Translations under genes and position numbers: made by a program | DNA from: UBA5026 sp949065595 | GTDB taxonomy: Bacteria > Bacillota_I > Bacilli_A > RF39 > UBA660 | DNA: 56,113 bases | Assembly (NCBI GenBank): GCA_949065595.1 | Contig: CARSXK010000005.1 | Span: 1-56,113 of the forward strand | Direction of reading: 5' to 3' | Shown here: positions 8,095 through 16,186 of the stretch, one piece after another | How positions within the stretch are numbered: the stretch's first letter is position 1 | Layout: each line of letters starts with the position of its first letter | Notes under the pieces: generated by a model | Told to the model about the DNA's origin: nothing | What the model saw: the letters and a program-made list of their open reading frames with translations, nothing else | Database searches by the model: none

Positions 8095-8898
8095 ATGTTG
8101 ATAACAAATAATCAAAATGGTAGAGTGAAAACAAAGGAACAATTAAGACAAGAAATACAAAGATATCAAAGTATTTTATCGAAATCGATGGTAGAGTATC
8201 TAGAACATTGCATTGAACTTGACTTTTCAGTAGTAAGAAAAAATATCAGTGATGAGGAAAGACTAGCACTTTCCGAATTAAAAATTTATAGAGATACTGC
8301 AATCTATAATATCTATCATAGAGCTATTCAACTGTTGGAACAATCTGAAATTCAATCTTTGATATGGAATAAGACGTGTGAATCTACAATTATGGTTGAC
8401 GTCTTGGCCGCAACGATTCCATATGGTGATTTGTTTAAATTCGAATTTAACTTGCCAACAAAAGTATCAAATGATTATATGAATAGACAGATAGGAACTA
8501 TATCACTATATCAGTCAATAGAAGATGAGGATGTCAGAAAGAGAGAAATCTCTCACATATTACCAAGATTGGAACATTTAAGGAATGAATTGGATTTATA
8601 TATGGGATATAGTTATTCATCAGTTAGGGATTCTGAAAATTGGAAAATTGACCAAGCCAGAAGAATAAATATGTGTGAATCAAAAGTAAAAGAATTAAAT
8701 GATAAGGTTTTAACGGAAGAAGACAAAAAGAGGATTGAATATACCAATTACATTTGTGAATTATTTATGAAAGACTATGGATTAACAGAGGAAGATTTTA
8801 TAGAGTATACTCCACAACATAAATTAACAGAAATGGAAAAAGTATATGTTAAAAATATGCCAAATTTGCAAATTAAAAGAGAAGTAAGCTATTTATAA
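8095..8898 (+). CDS. Orphan helical protein, 267 aa
   Basis: I do not recognise this protein. It is highly charged, has no signal peptide or membrane segment, and is predicted mostly alpha-helical, with coiled-coil-like stretches at residues 15-50 and 170-215. A central, more hydrophobic patch (MVDVLAATIPYGDLF, about 101-115) may be a short folded core. GGGAGG lies eight bases before the ATG. It has its own short intergenic space on both sides and is followed by the T-box promoter, so it is probably monocistronic. No catalytic motif is seen. Confidence 0.6.
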   Translation: MLITNNQNGRVKTKEQLRQEIQRYQSILSKSMVEYLEHCIELDFSVVRKNISDEERLALSELKIYRDTAIYNIYHRAIQLLEQSEIQSLIWNKTCESTIMVDVLAATIPYGDLFKFEFNLPTKVSNDYMNRQIGTISLYQSIEDEDVRKREISHILPRLEHLRNELDLYMGYSYSSVRDSENWKIDQARRINMCESKVKELNDKVLTEEDKKRIEYTNYICELFMKDYGLTEEDFIEYTPQHKLTEMEKVYVKNMPNLQIKREVSYL

Positions 8899-8909
8899 TA
8901 CAGAAAGCC

Positions 8910-8937
8910 TTGAAAAAATAATAAAGTGTGATATACT
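8910..8937 (+). promoter_or_regulatory. SigA promoter of the phe T-box operon
   Basis: TTGAAA (8910-8915), 16-nt spacer, TATACT (8932-8937) with a TGA extension. Transcription should start near 8944. Confidence 0.75.
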
Positions 8938-8943
8938 AATACT

Positions 8944-9160
8944 AATGTCAAAGGCTGTGATGAAGGAGTAGTAAAAAGGTATTTGTTTGAATAGAGAGTT
9001 CGTGATGGTGGAAAGCGAACCAAACAATCTTTTGAATTCACCTTCTATGCTAATTAAAATTCGGTAACGCGTTATAGTAATAAGCTGCATAGAATCTATT
9101 TCTATGAATTAAGGTGGTACCGCGTGAAACACGTCCTTATATGAGGAAGTGTTTTTTTAT
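8944..9160 (+). promoter_or_regulatory. T-box leader specific for tRNA-Phe
   Basis: The core T-box sequence AAGGTGGTACCGCG is intact at 9111-9124. Stem I opens with GAAGG (near 8961) and closes with CCTTC (9041-9045). The specifier loop reads GAA-TTC-ACC, so the specifier codon is TTC (9037-9039), Phe. The terminator AACACGTCCT / AGGAAGTGTT runs from 9128 to 9153 and is followed by seven T. Uncharged tRNA-Phe should favour the antiterminator and switch on the hydrolase, pheS and pheT genes downstream. Confidence 0.93.
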
Positions 9161-9173
9161 TGGGAGGTGTATG

Positions 9174-9893
9174 ATGTCTAAAAGAGCTGTGTTATTTATT
9201 CATGGTTTTTCAGCAAAACAAGAAGACAATCAAGTATTTGTAAAATTTATGGAACAAAAAAAACAAATTGATTTTCATACCTTTATCCTACCTGGACATG
9301 AAAAAAAACGAATGGGGAAAGCAACTTATCAAGATTGGATTGATGCATCGATTCATGCTTTAGAGGGATTACTAAAAAGTTATTCCAAGGTAACTGTTGT
9401 AGGGCATAGTATGGGAACGATACTAGCCATTTATCTTGCAGTTCATTATACACAAGTAGAAAAATTAGTATTAGTATCACCCGCATATTACTTTGGAAAT
9501 CTAGAACAAAATGTGAGAGATTTCAAAAAATTAGTGCGCCACGAAATGAATCCAGAGCTTGGGACAGGCTTTGAAGGATTTTTCTATAAACTATTTCATG
9601 TTCCATTTTTTCGATTTTTAGAATATCGGAAACTTGTGAAACAAAATGAAGTAAATATTAGAAAGGTGAAATGTCCAACGCTTATTTTACATGGAACAAT
9701 AGATAATTTAGTTCCACTCCATTCTAGTTTATATGTTTATAATGCTCTTACATGCGATAAACATTTGACATTGATGGAAGATGTAAGACATCAAGTCTTC
9801 AAAAGTAAAAAAGGTGCTCTTGTTTCTGCCTATATCTATGACTATATGATAGGTGGAGTTCATTTTAAAATTAAAAAACGAGATATAATATAA
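9174..9893 (+). CDS. Alpha/beta-hydrolase (carboxylesterase/lipase-like)
   Basis: A 239-aa soluble serine hydrolase. It opens with the strand and oxyanion motif VLFIHGFSAK. The nucleophile elbow is GHSMG near residue 79. The acid is Asp in GTIDNLVP near 184 and the base is His in DVRHQVF near 208. The overall length fits the Est30/monoacylglycerol-lipase group. The chosen start (9174) follows GGAGG by six bases; the reading frame is open further upstream but that stretch is the T-box RNA. It lies between the T-box and pheS with 11 nt to pheS, so it is induced together with phenylalanyl-tRNA synthetase. The substrate is unknown. Confidence 0.87.
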   Translation: MSKRAVLFIHGFSAKQEDNQVFVKFMEQKKQIDFHTFILPGHEKKRMGKATYQDWIDASIHALEGLLKSYSKVTVVGHSMGTILAIYLAVHYTQVEKLVLVSPAYYFGNLEQNVRDFKKLVRHEMNPELGTGFEGFFYKLFHVPFFRFLEYRKLVKQNEVNIRKVKCPTLILHGTIDNLVPLHSSLYVYNALTCDKHLTLMEDVRHQVFKSKKGALVSAYIYDYMIGGVHFKIKKRDII

Positions 9894-9904
9894 GGAGGAT
9901 TTAT

Positions 9905-10951
9905 ATGCAAGAAAAAGTAAATAGTATCAAAGAAGAATTATTCAAAAAATTAAAGACGGTAGACAGTCTCAATGCCTTAAATGATTTACGAGTGGAGTTT
10001 CTAGGAAAAAAAGGTAGCATTACCGAATTATCCAATTTAATGAAAGAAATTCCAGTAGAGGAAAAAAAGGAATTTGGTAGTTTGCTAAATACCATTAAAA
10101 ATGAAGCATGCGAGCTCATTAACCAAAAAAAAGAAGAAATAGAATCGTCTTTATTGAATCAAAAACTATCAAATGAAACGATCGATGTTACTTTACCAGG
10201 AACCAAAGTATCAGTCGGAGGAACGCATCCACTTACCAAAGTCATTGATGAAATAGAAGAAATATTTGTATCAATGGGATATGATGTCGTAGAAGGACCA
10301 GAAATAGAATCAGACTTATACAATTTTGAAAAATTAAACTTGCCAAAAGGGCATCCTGCAAGAGACGCACAAGATAGTTTTTATATCACAGAAGAGATGT
10401 TACTTAGGAGTCAAACCTCTCCTGTTCAGGCAAGAACGATGGATGCGAATTCAGAAAAAAATCCCATTCGCGTGATTTGTCCAGGAAAAGTATATCGTAG
10501 AGATGATGACGATGCGACACATTCTCATCAATTTACCCAAATAGAAGGTTTAGTTGTGGATAAAGATATCTCCCTTGCAGACTTAAAAGGGACATTAGAG
10601 ATTTTAGCAAAAAAATTATTCGGGGAAGAAAGAGAAATTCGTTTTCGGCCAAGTTTTTTCCCATTTACAGAACCTAGTATTGAAGTCGATGTCAGTTGCT
10701 TCAAATGTGGGGGCGTAGGATGTCCTATCTGTAAAGATACAGGCTGGATTGAAATACTAGGATCTGGTATGGTACACCCCAATGTATTAAGAGGATGTGG
10801 CTATGATCCAGAAATTTATACTGGATTTGCATTTGGAATTGGACCAGAGAGAGTTGCGATGTTAAAATACGGAATTCAGGATATTCGTAGCTTTTATACC
10901 AATGATTTAAGATTTTTGAACGATTTCAATCGTGTAGAAGGTGGTGAGTAA
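9905..10951 (+). CDS. pheS: Phenylalanyl-tRNA synthetase alpha subunit
   Basis: A 348-aa class II synthetase subunit that charges tRNA-Phe as an (alpha-beta)2 enzyme with PheT in the cytoplasm. The N-terminal 90 residues form the tRNA-binding coiled coil. HPLTKVIDEIEEIF and FEKLNLPKGHPARD..DSFYI are family hallmarks. RVICPGKVYRRDDDDATHSHQF covers motif 2, and GFAFGIGPERVAMLKYGI is motif 3. A CxxC...CxxC cluster (CFKCGGVGCPICK) precedes GWIEILGSGMVHPNVL. AGGAGG is upstream. It is downstream of the Phe T-box and directly before pheT. Confidence 0.97.
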   Translation: MQEKVNSIKEELFKKLKTVDSLNALNDLRVEFLGKKGSITELSNLMKEIPVEEKKEFGSLLNTIKNEACELINQKKEEIESSLLNQKLSNETIDVTLPGTKVSVGGTHPLTKVIDEIEEIFVSMGYDVVEGPEIESDLYNFEKLNLPKGHPARDAQDSFYITEEMLLRSQTSPVQARTMDANSEKNPIRVICPGKVYRRDDDDATHSHQFTQIEGLVVDKDISLADLKGTLEILAKKLFGEEREIRFRPSFFPFTEPSIEVDVSCFKCGGVGCPICKDTGWIEILGSGMVHPNVLRGCGYDPEIYTGFAFGIGPERVAMLKYGIQDIRSFYTNDLRFLNDFNRVEGGE

Positions 10952-10952
10952 G

Positions 10953-13337
10953 ATGCGATTAAGTAAAAAATTTATCAGTGATTACATTGATATTCATGAT
11001 ATTGATATGAAAGAGCTTGCCGAAAAGATGGTATTTGCAGGGAATGAATACGAAGAAATGAAACCATTTTGTGAAGCAACCAACCTAGTAATTGGAGAAG
11101 TTTTAGAATGTGTAGATCATCCTGACTCAGACCATTTACATATCTGTCAAGTGGATTTAGGAGATGAAACTGTACAAATTGTATGTGGAGCTCCTAACGT
11201 GAGAAAGGGACTTAAAGTAATTGTATCGAAAGTGGGAGCTACCTTGCCTGGTGGAATTGTCATTAAAAAGGCTAAACTAGCTGGAGTAGAAAGCAATGGT
11301 ATGATTTGTGCGTTAGCAGAACTAGGTTTAGAATCAAAGTATCTAAAAGAAGAAGACAAAAATGGAATTCATGAATTACCTAGTGATGCGCAAGTTGGTG
11401 CAGATGCTTTGGCATATCTGGAATTTGATGATACCATTATTGATTTTGAACTAACTGCAGACCGAGCTGACTTGATGAATATGATTGGTATGGCCTATGA
11501 AGTAGGGGCAATCTATGATAGATCAGTTACTGTAAAAGAACCAGTTGTTCATGAACAAGGAAATGATATTACAGATGATTATCAATTAGATGTAGAAACT
11601 GAAAACTGTTCTATATATTTGGGAAAATGTGTTTCTAATGTATCTATCAAAGAAAGTCCACAGTTTATCAAAGAACGTTTAATGGCTTGTGGGATTCGTC
11701 CGATTAACAATGTAGTTGATATTAGTAATTATGTGATGCTGGAATATGGTCAGCCTTTACATTTCTTTGATGCAGATCGTTTAGGCAAGCACATTGTAAT
11801 TCGCATGGCAAAGGAACAAGAAACCTTAACAACTTTGGATGGGCAAACACGTGAATTAAAGCCATCGGATATTGTAATTTCAAATGCAAAAGAAGCAGTT
11901 GCTTTAGCAGGTGTCATGGGTGGTCTTTCAACAGAAGTAGAAGAAGATACCAAAAATATTTTTATTGAAGCTGCTATATTTGATCCTGTCCACATCCGTT
12001 ATACTTCAAAAGCAATTTTAAGAAGTGAAGCAAGTAGTCGTTATGAAAAAGGAATTGATCCAAATCGTACCAAACAAGCGATTTTACGTGCTTGTGAATT
12101 ATTAGAAAAATATGCGGATGGTGTAACTGAAACAGGAATGTTATGCCATGATAAAGCCAATAAGGATGACAAAAAGCTTGATATTACATTAGGAAAAATC
12201 AATCAAGTATTAGGAATGAAAATAGAAAGAAAAGATGTAGAATCTATTTTAAAACGATTGGGATTTACCTATGATGTAGAAAATGAACAATATCATGTAA
12301 CCATTCCAACGAGAAGACTAGATGTTAATATCAAAGAGGATTTGATTGAGGAAATCGGTCGAATTTATGGTTATGACCATATATCAGGTAAATTACCAGT
12401 GGTACCAATGAAACAAGGTACTTATTCAAAAAAAGAAAAAATGATCAAAGAAATTCGTAAACGATTAGAAGGGTTAGGACTTTATCAAGTAATTACTTAT
12501 TCACTTGTTGGAGATAGTGAATGCAAACAATTTGTAAATCAAATGAAAACACCTGTTACTGTACTCGCACCATTAAGTGAAGATAAAAAAGTAATGAGGC
12601 AAACTTTAATTCCATCTTTGTTGAATGTTATGGAATACAATTTAGCGCGCAATACGAAAGACATTCACATTTTTGAAACAGGATCTATCTATTACAAGGA
12701 AGAGGATTATGTAGAAGAACAAATGTTATCAGGATTATTGTTAGGAAACTATCAAGGAAATATGTGGCAAAATCAAAATTTAAAAGTAGATTTCTATTTG
12801 CTAAAAGGAATTCTTGAAAATTTAATGGATTATTTAGGGTTAAATGGCCGTTATCGGATTGTTGCATCTGAAAATTACAAAGATATGCACCCTAAAATGA
12901 CGGCATCTATTTTAGTCGATCAGGAAACAGTTGGGTATTTTGGTAAAGTACATCCCCGTACTAGTAAAAGGGATGTTTATGTATTTGAAATAAGTTTAGA
13001 TAAGTTACTTTCCAAAAAAGTAAGACAAGTAAAATACAAAGAGATTTCTAAATATCCAAGTGTTCATAAGGATTTGGCCTTTATTATGCCTAAAACAATG
13101 GAATCAGAACAAGTCATGTCGATTCTAAAGAAAGTAGGGGGAAGGCTACTTGCTAATATTGATGTGTTTGATGTTTATGAAGGTGAAAATGTAGGCGCGT
13201 CTGAAAAGTCAATTGCCTATGCACTTACATTCCAAAATGCAACAAAAACCTTGAGTGATGAAGAAGTTACGACGGTATTCAATCAAATGATTTCTGAAGT
13301 AGAAAGTAAGCTGAATATAAAATTAAGGAACAAATAA
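10953..13337 (+). CDS. pheT: Phenylalanyl-tRNA synthetase beta subunit
   Basis: A 794-aa partner of PheS. In order: a short N-terminal domain, an EMAP/Trbp-type tRNA-binding domain (about residues 40-150, with VDHPDSDHLHICQVD), the B3/B4 editing domain (about 200-395), the B5 DNA-binding-like domain (about 400-475, RLDVNIKEDLIEEIGRIYGYD), a catalytic-like core, and a C-terminal ferredoxin-fold anticodon-binding domain (about 700-794, YPSVHKDLAFIM). Start 10953 (ATG) is preferred over a GTG at 10941, because the latter lies inside the pheS end and AAGGTG precedes 10953. The pheS stop is one base away. A strong terminator follows. Confidence 0.97.
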   Translation: MRLSKKFISDYIDIHDIDMKELAEKMVFAGNEYEEMKPFCEATNLVIGEVLECVDHPDSDHLHICQVDLGDETVQIVCGAPNVRKGLKVIVSKVGATLPGGIVIKKAKLAGVESNGMICALAELGLESKYLKEEDKNGIHELPSDAQVGADALAYLEFDDTIIDFELTADRADLMNMIGMAYEVGAIYDRSVTVKEPVVHEQGNDITDDYQLDVETENCSIYLGKCVSNVSIKESPQFIKERLMACGIRPINNVVDISNYVMLEYGQPLHFFDADRLGKHIVIRMAKEQETLTTLDGQTRELKPSDIVISNAKEAVALAGVMGGLSTEVEEDTKNIFIEAAIFDPVHIRYTSKAILRSEASSRYEKGIDPNRTKQAILRACELLEKYADGVTETGMLCHDKANKDDKKLDITLGKINQVLGMKIERKDVESILKRLGFTYDVENEQYHVTIPTRRLDVNIKEDLIEEIGRIYGYDHISGKLPVVPMKQGTYSKKEKMIKEIRKRLEGLGLYQVITYSLVGDSECKQFVNQMKTPVTVLAPLSEDKKVMRQTLIPSLLNVMEYNLARNTKDIHIFETGSIYYKEEDYVEEQMLSGLLLGNYQGNMWQNQNLKVDFYLLKGILENLMDYLGLNGRYRIVASENYKDMHPKMTASILVDQETVGYFGKVHPRTSKRDVYVFEISLDKLLSKKVRQVKYKEISKYPSVHKDLAFIMPKTMESEQVMSILKKVGGRLLANIDVFDVYEGENVGASEKSIAYALTFQNATKTLSDEEVTTVFNQMISEVESKLNIKLRNK

Positions 13338-13366
13338 AAATTGAGATTTTGATTCTCAATTTTTAT
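13336..13366 (+). terminator. Terminator of the pheST operon
   Basis: AAAAATTGAGA / TTCTCAATTTTT with a short loop. It overlaps the last codon of pheT, and its AT-rich arms could work in both directions. Confidence 0.85.
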
Positions 13367-13485
13367 TTACGTTTAATGAAAAAACAAAGTTATTTTAATC
13401 CAATAATCGAAATAATATATAGGGTGTGTTTGATTTATGTTGGATGCTTTTTTTGCCAAGTTATTTATGACAGTTTGCCTATGTA

Positions 13486-14205
13486 CTAGTTTTTCAATTG
13501 ATATTTTTCCATAAATGTTTGATATGCTTTATTTTCTAAAGTTAAATGAAAAGGTTTGAATTTAAAATTAGAATCCAATTCTAAAATTAACAATTTTACA
13601 AAGTATTTTAGTAATTCTGGATTTCGAATTAAAATAGGACCAATCATATAAGTTCCATAAAAATGATTTTTAACAATGCCTTCTTGCGTGATTCTAGGGG
13701 CATAGCCTGTTCCTTTGACAAGTGTCATCAATGCTTTTTCTTTTACATTTTTCATAATTCCAAAACGATTTTGGAATCCCAAAATGGGCTTGTTTAATAA
13801 TGGTGTATTTCCAATGCATTCTCCTACAATTCGCATGGTTTCTTGTTTGCTTTCAAAATGAAATAAGTTGAGAGCTTTTATTTTTTTAGTGGTAAAAATA
13901 CTTTTTCCAAATAACTCAATTGCATTTCCTGTAATTAGAAAGAACACTCCAGCATCAATGGCCTTTTTTATTTCTCTTCGGTAAGGAAGTAAATGTTTTA
14001 AAACCAATTTCTGATTTTCCTCTGTACCCATTCCCATATACACGAAATCATAGTTTGAAAAATGCAAGGTATCAGTGATGGTTAATAAATCAATTTTTAC
14101 TTTGATTCCTTGTTCTTCTAGTTGTTTTTTCAAAGCTTTTATATTTCCACTTTCCCCATACAAATTCATCAAGTCATAATAAAGGTGTGCGATATGGATA
14201 ATCAT
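13486..14205 (-). CDS. gatD: GatD-like amidotransferase subunit without catalytic Cys or His
   Basis: A 239-aa class I glutamine-amidotransferase fold protein. In GatD it supplies ammonia to MurT, which amidates D-Glu of lipid II to D-isoglutamine. MNLYGESGNI at the N-terminus and the final GTYxxGPxLxxNP box identify the family. The nucleophile region, normally CGGYQ-like, reads ITGNAIELFG (Thr92 where Cys is expected). The family GTYxHGP box reads GTYMIGP (Ile188 in place of His), and GFENH reads GFQNR. As seen, it cannot hydrolyse glutamine by the usual Cys-His chemistry. Its start overlaps the murT stop as ATGA, so coupling with MurT is intact. It may be a regulatory subunit or use free ammonia. 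Confidence 0.85.
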   Translation of the reverse strand: MIIHIAHLYYDLMNLYGESGNIKALKKQLEEQGIKVKIDLLTITDTLHFSNYDFVYMGMGTEENQKLVLKHLLPYRREIKKAIDAGVFFLITGNAIELFGKSIFTTKKIKALNLFHFESKQETMRIVGECIGNTPLLNKPILGFQNRFGIMKNVKEKALMTLVKGTGYAPRITQEGIVKNHFYGTYMIGPILIRNPELLKYFVKLLILELDSNFKFKPFHLTLENKAYQTFMEKYQLKN

Positions 14206-15536
14206 TTGGATTCACCTCTCATTTCCTGTTTAAAAGGTTCAATATAATCAAAGTTTAAAATCGCATAGATATTTCCTTTGGTTTTAGTTTTAATGTATGG
14301 AATACTTTCCTTGATTTGTTCAAAAACTACAATGTCTTTTTCCACAATTCCAGCATATTTTAGTCTTGTTGCAATATCGTATCGATGAATTCCAATGCAT
14401 ATAAATTTATGAACCTTATTTTGCTTTAGTAATTCAAAATCAATATCGTATAGCCAAGATAAATCATCAAACTGATATCGTCTACTAATTTCTTTCCAAC
14501 CAATGACAATTGTTTTGTCTTCTTTAAAACGATTGATATAAAGTAAAGACTGATTAAAGGTAGAACTGTTTTCATTTTTGTTATTTAAGACAGTCACGAT
14601 TCGCTGATCCATTTCTAGTACATCAAATAGTTTTTCATTTTTATGAATATCGGATAAGGTTTGACAAATTTTTTCTTTTTGTAAACCTAGAATACATAAG
14701 ATTGTAAAGGCCGCTAAAGTATTATAAACATCGTAAAGAATAATGTATGGTAATTGAATTTTATTTTGATTATCAATGGTTATGATTGCCTTTGTATAGT
14801 CCATTTTGGTTACAGTGTAGTTTGCAATTGGTTTTTGAAATTCACAATAACTACAGTGATAATCACCAATTGTTTCAAAATTATAATATTGGTATTTTAG
14901 TTTATGATTACAAATAGGGCAGTAATTTAAATTTAAATTCATAAATTTGTTTTTATTATAAGAATATTGATTTTTGGCAATTGAATAATAAGTAACTGGA
15001 TTGGTTTGATTCAGTGTAAACTTTTGTAGGTAAGGGTCATCAGCATTTAGAATCAGGTGCATAGAAGGGGTTAGTGCTTTTGTAATTTCTTCATATACAA
15101 GGTCAAAATGTCCCTGTCTTGGAGGCTGATCGCGACTAATATTGGAAATAACAACATAATTTGGTGTAATGGAATCAAATACATATTTGGTATAACGCTC
15201 ATCAATTTCATAAACTAAAACATCACATTTTAGCTTACCAAACAAGGTAGAATATTTTAAAAGTAGGGTTAAAATACCAGGGGTTAGATTTGAACCAGCT
15301 TTATTGTGTGCCACTTGATATCCTTGTGTTTCTAAAACTTTTGTAATTAAAGAAGATATGCTTCCTTTCCCAGAACTTCCTGTAACCGCAATGACTATTT
15401 TAGGTAATTGAAAGTAATGCATTATTTTATGATTGAATTTTAGGATAATGGCTCCAGGAAGGGAACTGCCGCGCTTAAAAAATTTACCGATTACAATTAA
15501 TAATTTTCCAATTAAAATACAAAATATGTGATACAT
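14202..15536 (-). CDS. murT: MurT, Mur-ligase-like subunit of lipid II amidase
   Basis: A 444-aa protein. A hydrophobic N-terminal segment (about residues 5-20) precedes a Mur-ligase ATPase domain with P-loop AVTGSSGKGS (residues 50-59). Near 205-230 a four-Cys zinc ribbon (CPIC...CSYC) is inserted, which is diagnostic of MurT against other Mur ligases. The C-terminal part is the MurT-type domain. In staphylococci and streptococci MurT binds lipid II and amidates the D-Glu alpha-carboxylate with ammonia from GatD. Here it overlaps gatD by 4 nt. GGTGG lies ahead of the start. The loss of catalytic residues in the partner raises the question of its ammonia source. Confidence 0.9.
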   Translation of the reverse strand: MYHIFCILIGKLLIVIGKFFKRGSSLPGAIILKFNHKIMHYFQLPKIVIAVTGSSGKGSISSLITKVLETQGYQVAHNKAGSNLTPGILTLLLKYSTLFGKLKCDVLVYEIDERYTKYVFDSITPNYVVISNISRDQPPRQGHFDLVYEEITKALTPSMHLILNADDPYLQKFTLNQTNPVTYYSIAKNQYSYNKNKFMNLNLNYCPICNHKLKYQYYNFETIGDYHCSYCEFQKPIANYTVTKMDYTKAIITIDNQNKIQLPYIILYDVYNTLAAFTILCILGLQKEKICQTLSDIHKNEKLFDVLEMDQRIVTVLNNKNENSSTFNQSLLYINRFKEDKTIVIGWKEISRRYQFDDLSWLYDIDFELLKQNKVHKFICIGIHRYDIATRLKYAGIVEKDIVVFEQIKESIPYIKTKTKGNIYAILNFDYIEPFKQEMRGESK

Positions 15537-15572
15537 GAAACCACCCTTATCTATTAACCATATCTATTTCAC

Positions 15573-15578
15573 ATTATA
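15573..15578 (-). promoter_or_regulatory. Extended -10 of the murT-gatD promoter
   Basis: On the minus strand TATATGCTATAAT gives a TGn-TATAAT extended -10, 37 nt before the murT start. The -35 is weak. Confidence 0.55.
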
Positions 15579-15688
15579 GCATATATTTGATTTTTATGGT
15601 AGTTTTGAACATTATTTTTCTAGTTTTGTCGAAATCATTTTGAAGGATAATAAGTTATGTTATAGTGTAGAAACAGAAGGTGAATGTT

Positions 15689-15928
15689 ATGCGAACAGAC
15701 TTAATCTATAGTGATGATGTACTTTATGTCAATGTGGAAGGAAATTTGAGTAAAAGAGGTGTTACAAATCTTCAAAAAAAAATGTACTCTGCTATTTCAG
15801 AATATGGAATTAGTGATATTGTAATTGATATTAAAGGAACTAGTAAAATTGATAAGAATGCATTTTATGATATGTTAGATGATTATGATAGCCGTTATGG
15901 TGGTAATTTAAAAATAATGGAAAAGTAG
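15689..15928 (+). CDS. Small STAS-domain protein (anti-sigma-antagonist-like)
   Basis: A 79-aa protein with the strand-helix order of SpoIIAA/RsbV-type STAS domains: a DDVLYVNVEGNLS opening strand pair, a helix, the central strand SDIVIDIKG, then the loop-helix KIDKNAFYDMLDDY. In active antagonists the loop carries a phosphorylatable Ser (DSSG-like). Here it reads SKIDKNAF, so phospho-switching in the usual way is doubtful. GAAGGTGA precedes the ATG at 15689; an in-frame GTG at 15680 lies within that site. It stands alone, with no kinase or sigma gene nearby. Confidence 0.65.
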   Translation: MRTDLIYSDDVLYVNVEGNLSKRGVTNLQKKMYSAISEYGISDIVIDIKGTSKIDKNAFYDMLDDYDSRYGGNLKIMEK

Positions 15929-15957
15929 TTCACTTTTTTCTTTTTTTATGGTATGAT
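15929..15957 (+). promoter_or_regulatory. Promoter of the tRNA-Leu/tRNA-Thr unit
   Basis: TTCACT, 17-nt spacer, TATGAT (15952-15957), nine bases before tRNA-Leu. It starts right at the STAS gene stop. Confidence 0.6.
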
Positions 15958-15965
15958 TTTTTCAT

Positions 15966-16051
15966 GCAAGAGTGGTGGAATTGGTAGACACGCAGGCTTG
16001 AGGGGCTTGTGAGATTTTCTCGTGTGGGTTCAAGTCCCATCTTTTGCACCA
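15966..16051 (+). tRNA. tRNA-Leu (anticodon GAG)
   Basis: An 86-nt class II tRNA with a long variable arm. Acceptor GCAAGAG pairs with CTTTTGC (one G-U), anticodon stem is CAGGC/GCTTG, loop TTGAGGG, T arm GTGGGTTCAAGTCCCAT, CCA encoded. Confidence 0.94.
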
Positions 16052-16058
16052 TATATAT

Positions 16059-16132
16059 GCCGGATTAGTTTAATGGTAAAACAAGTCACTCGTAATGATT
16101 AGCTGTAAGTTCGATTCTTACATTCGGCACCA
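16059..16132 (+). tRNA. tRNA-Thr (anticodon CGT)
   Basis: A 74-nt cloverleaf. Acceptor GCCGGAT pairs with ATTCGGC (one G-U), anticodon loop CTCGTAA, T arm GTAAGTTCGATTCTTAC, CCA encoded. A tyrosine-integrase gene points at its 3' end, so it is the likely integration site of the element to its right. Confidence 0.93.
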
Positions 16133-16142
16133 TTAGTAAAAT

Positions 16143-16165
16143 AACCGTTGTTTTTCAACGGTTTT
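16143..16165 (+). terminator. Terminator after tRNA-Thr
   Basis: Stem AACCGTTG / CAACGGTT with a five-T loop, followed by TTTGCTTT. Confidence 0.75.
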
Positions 16166-16186
16166 GCTTTCTATAGGTACTATTTT

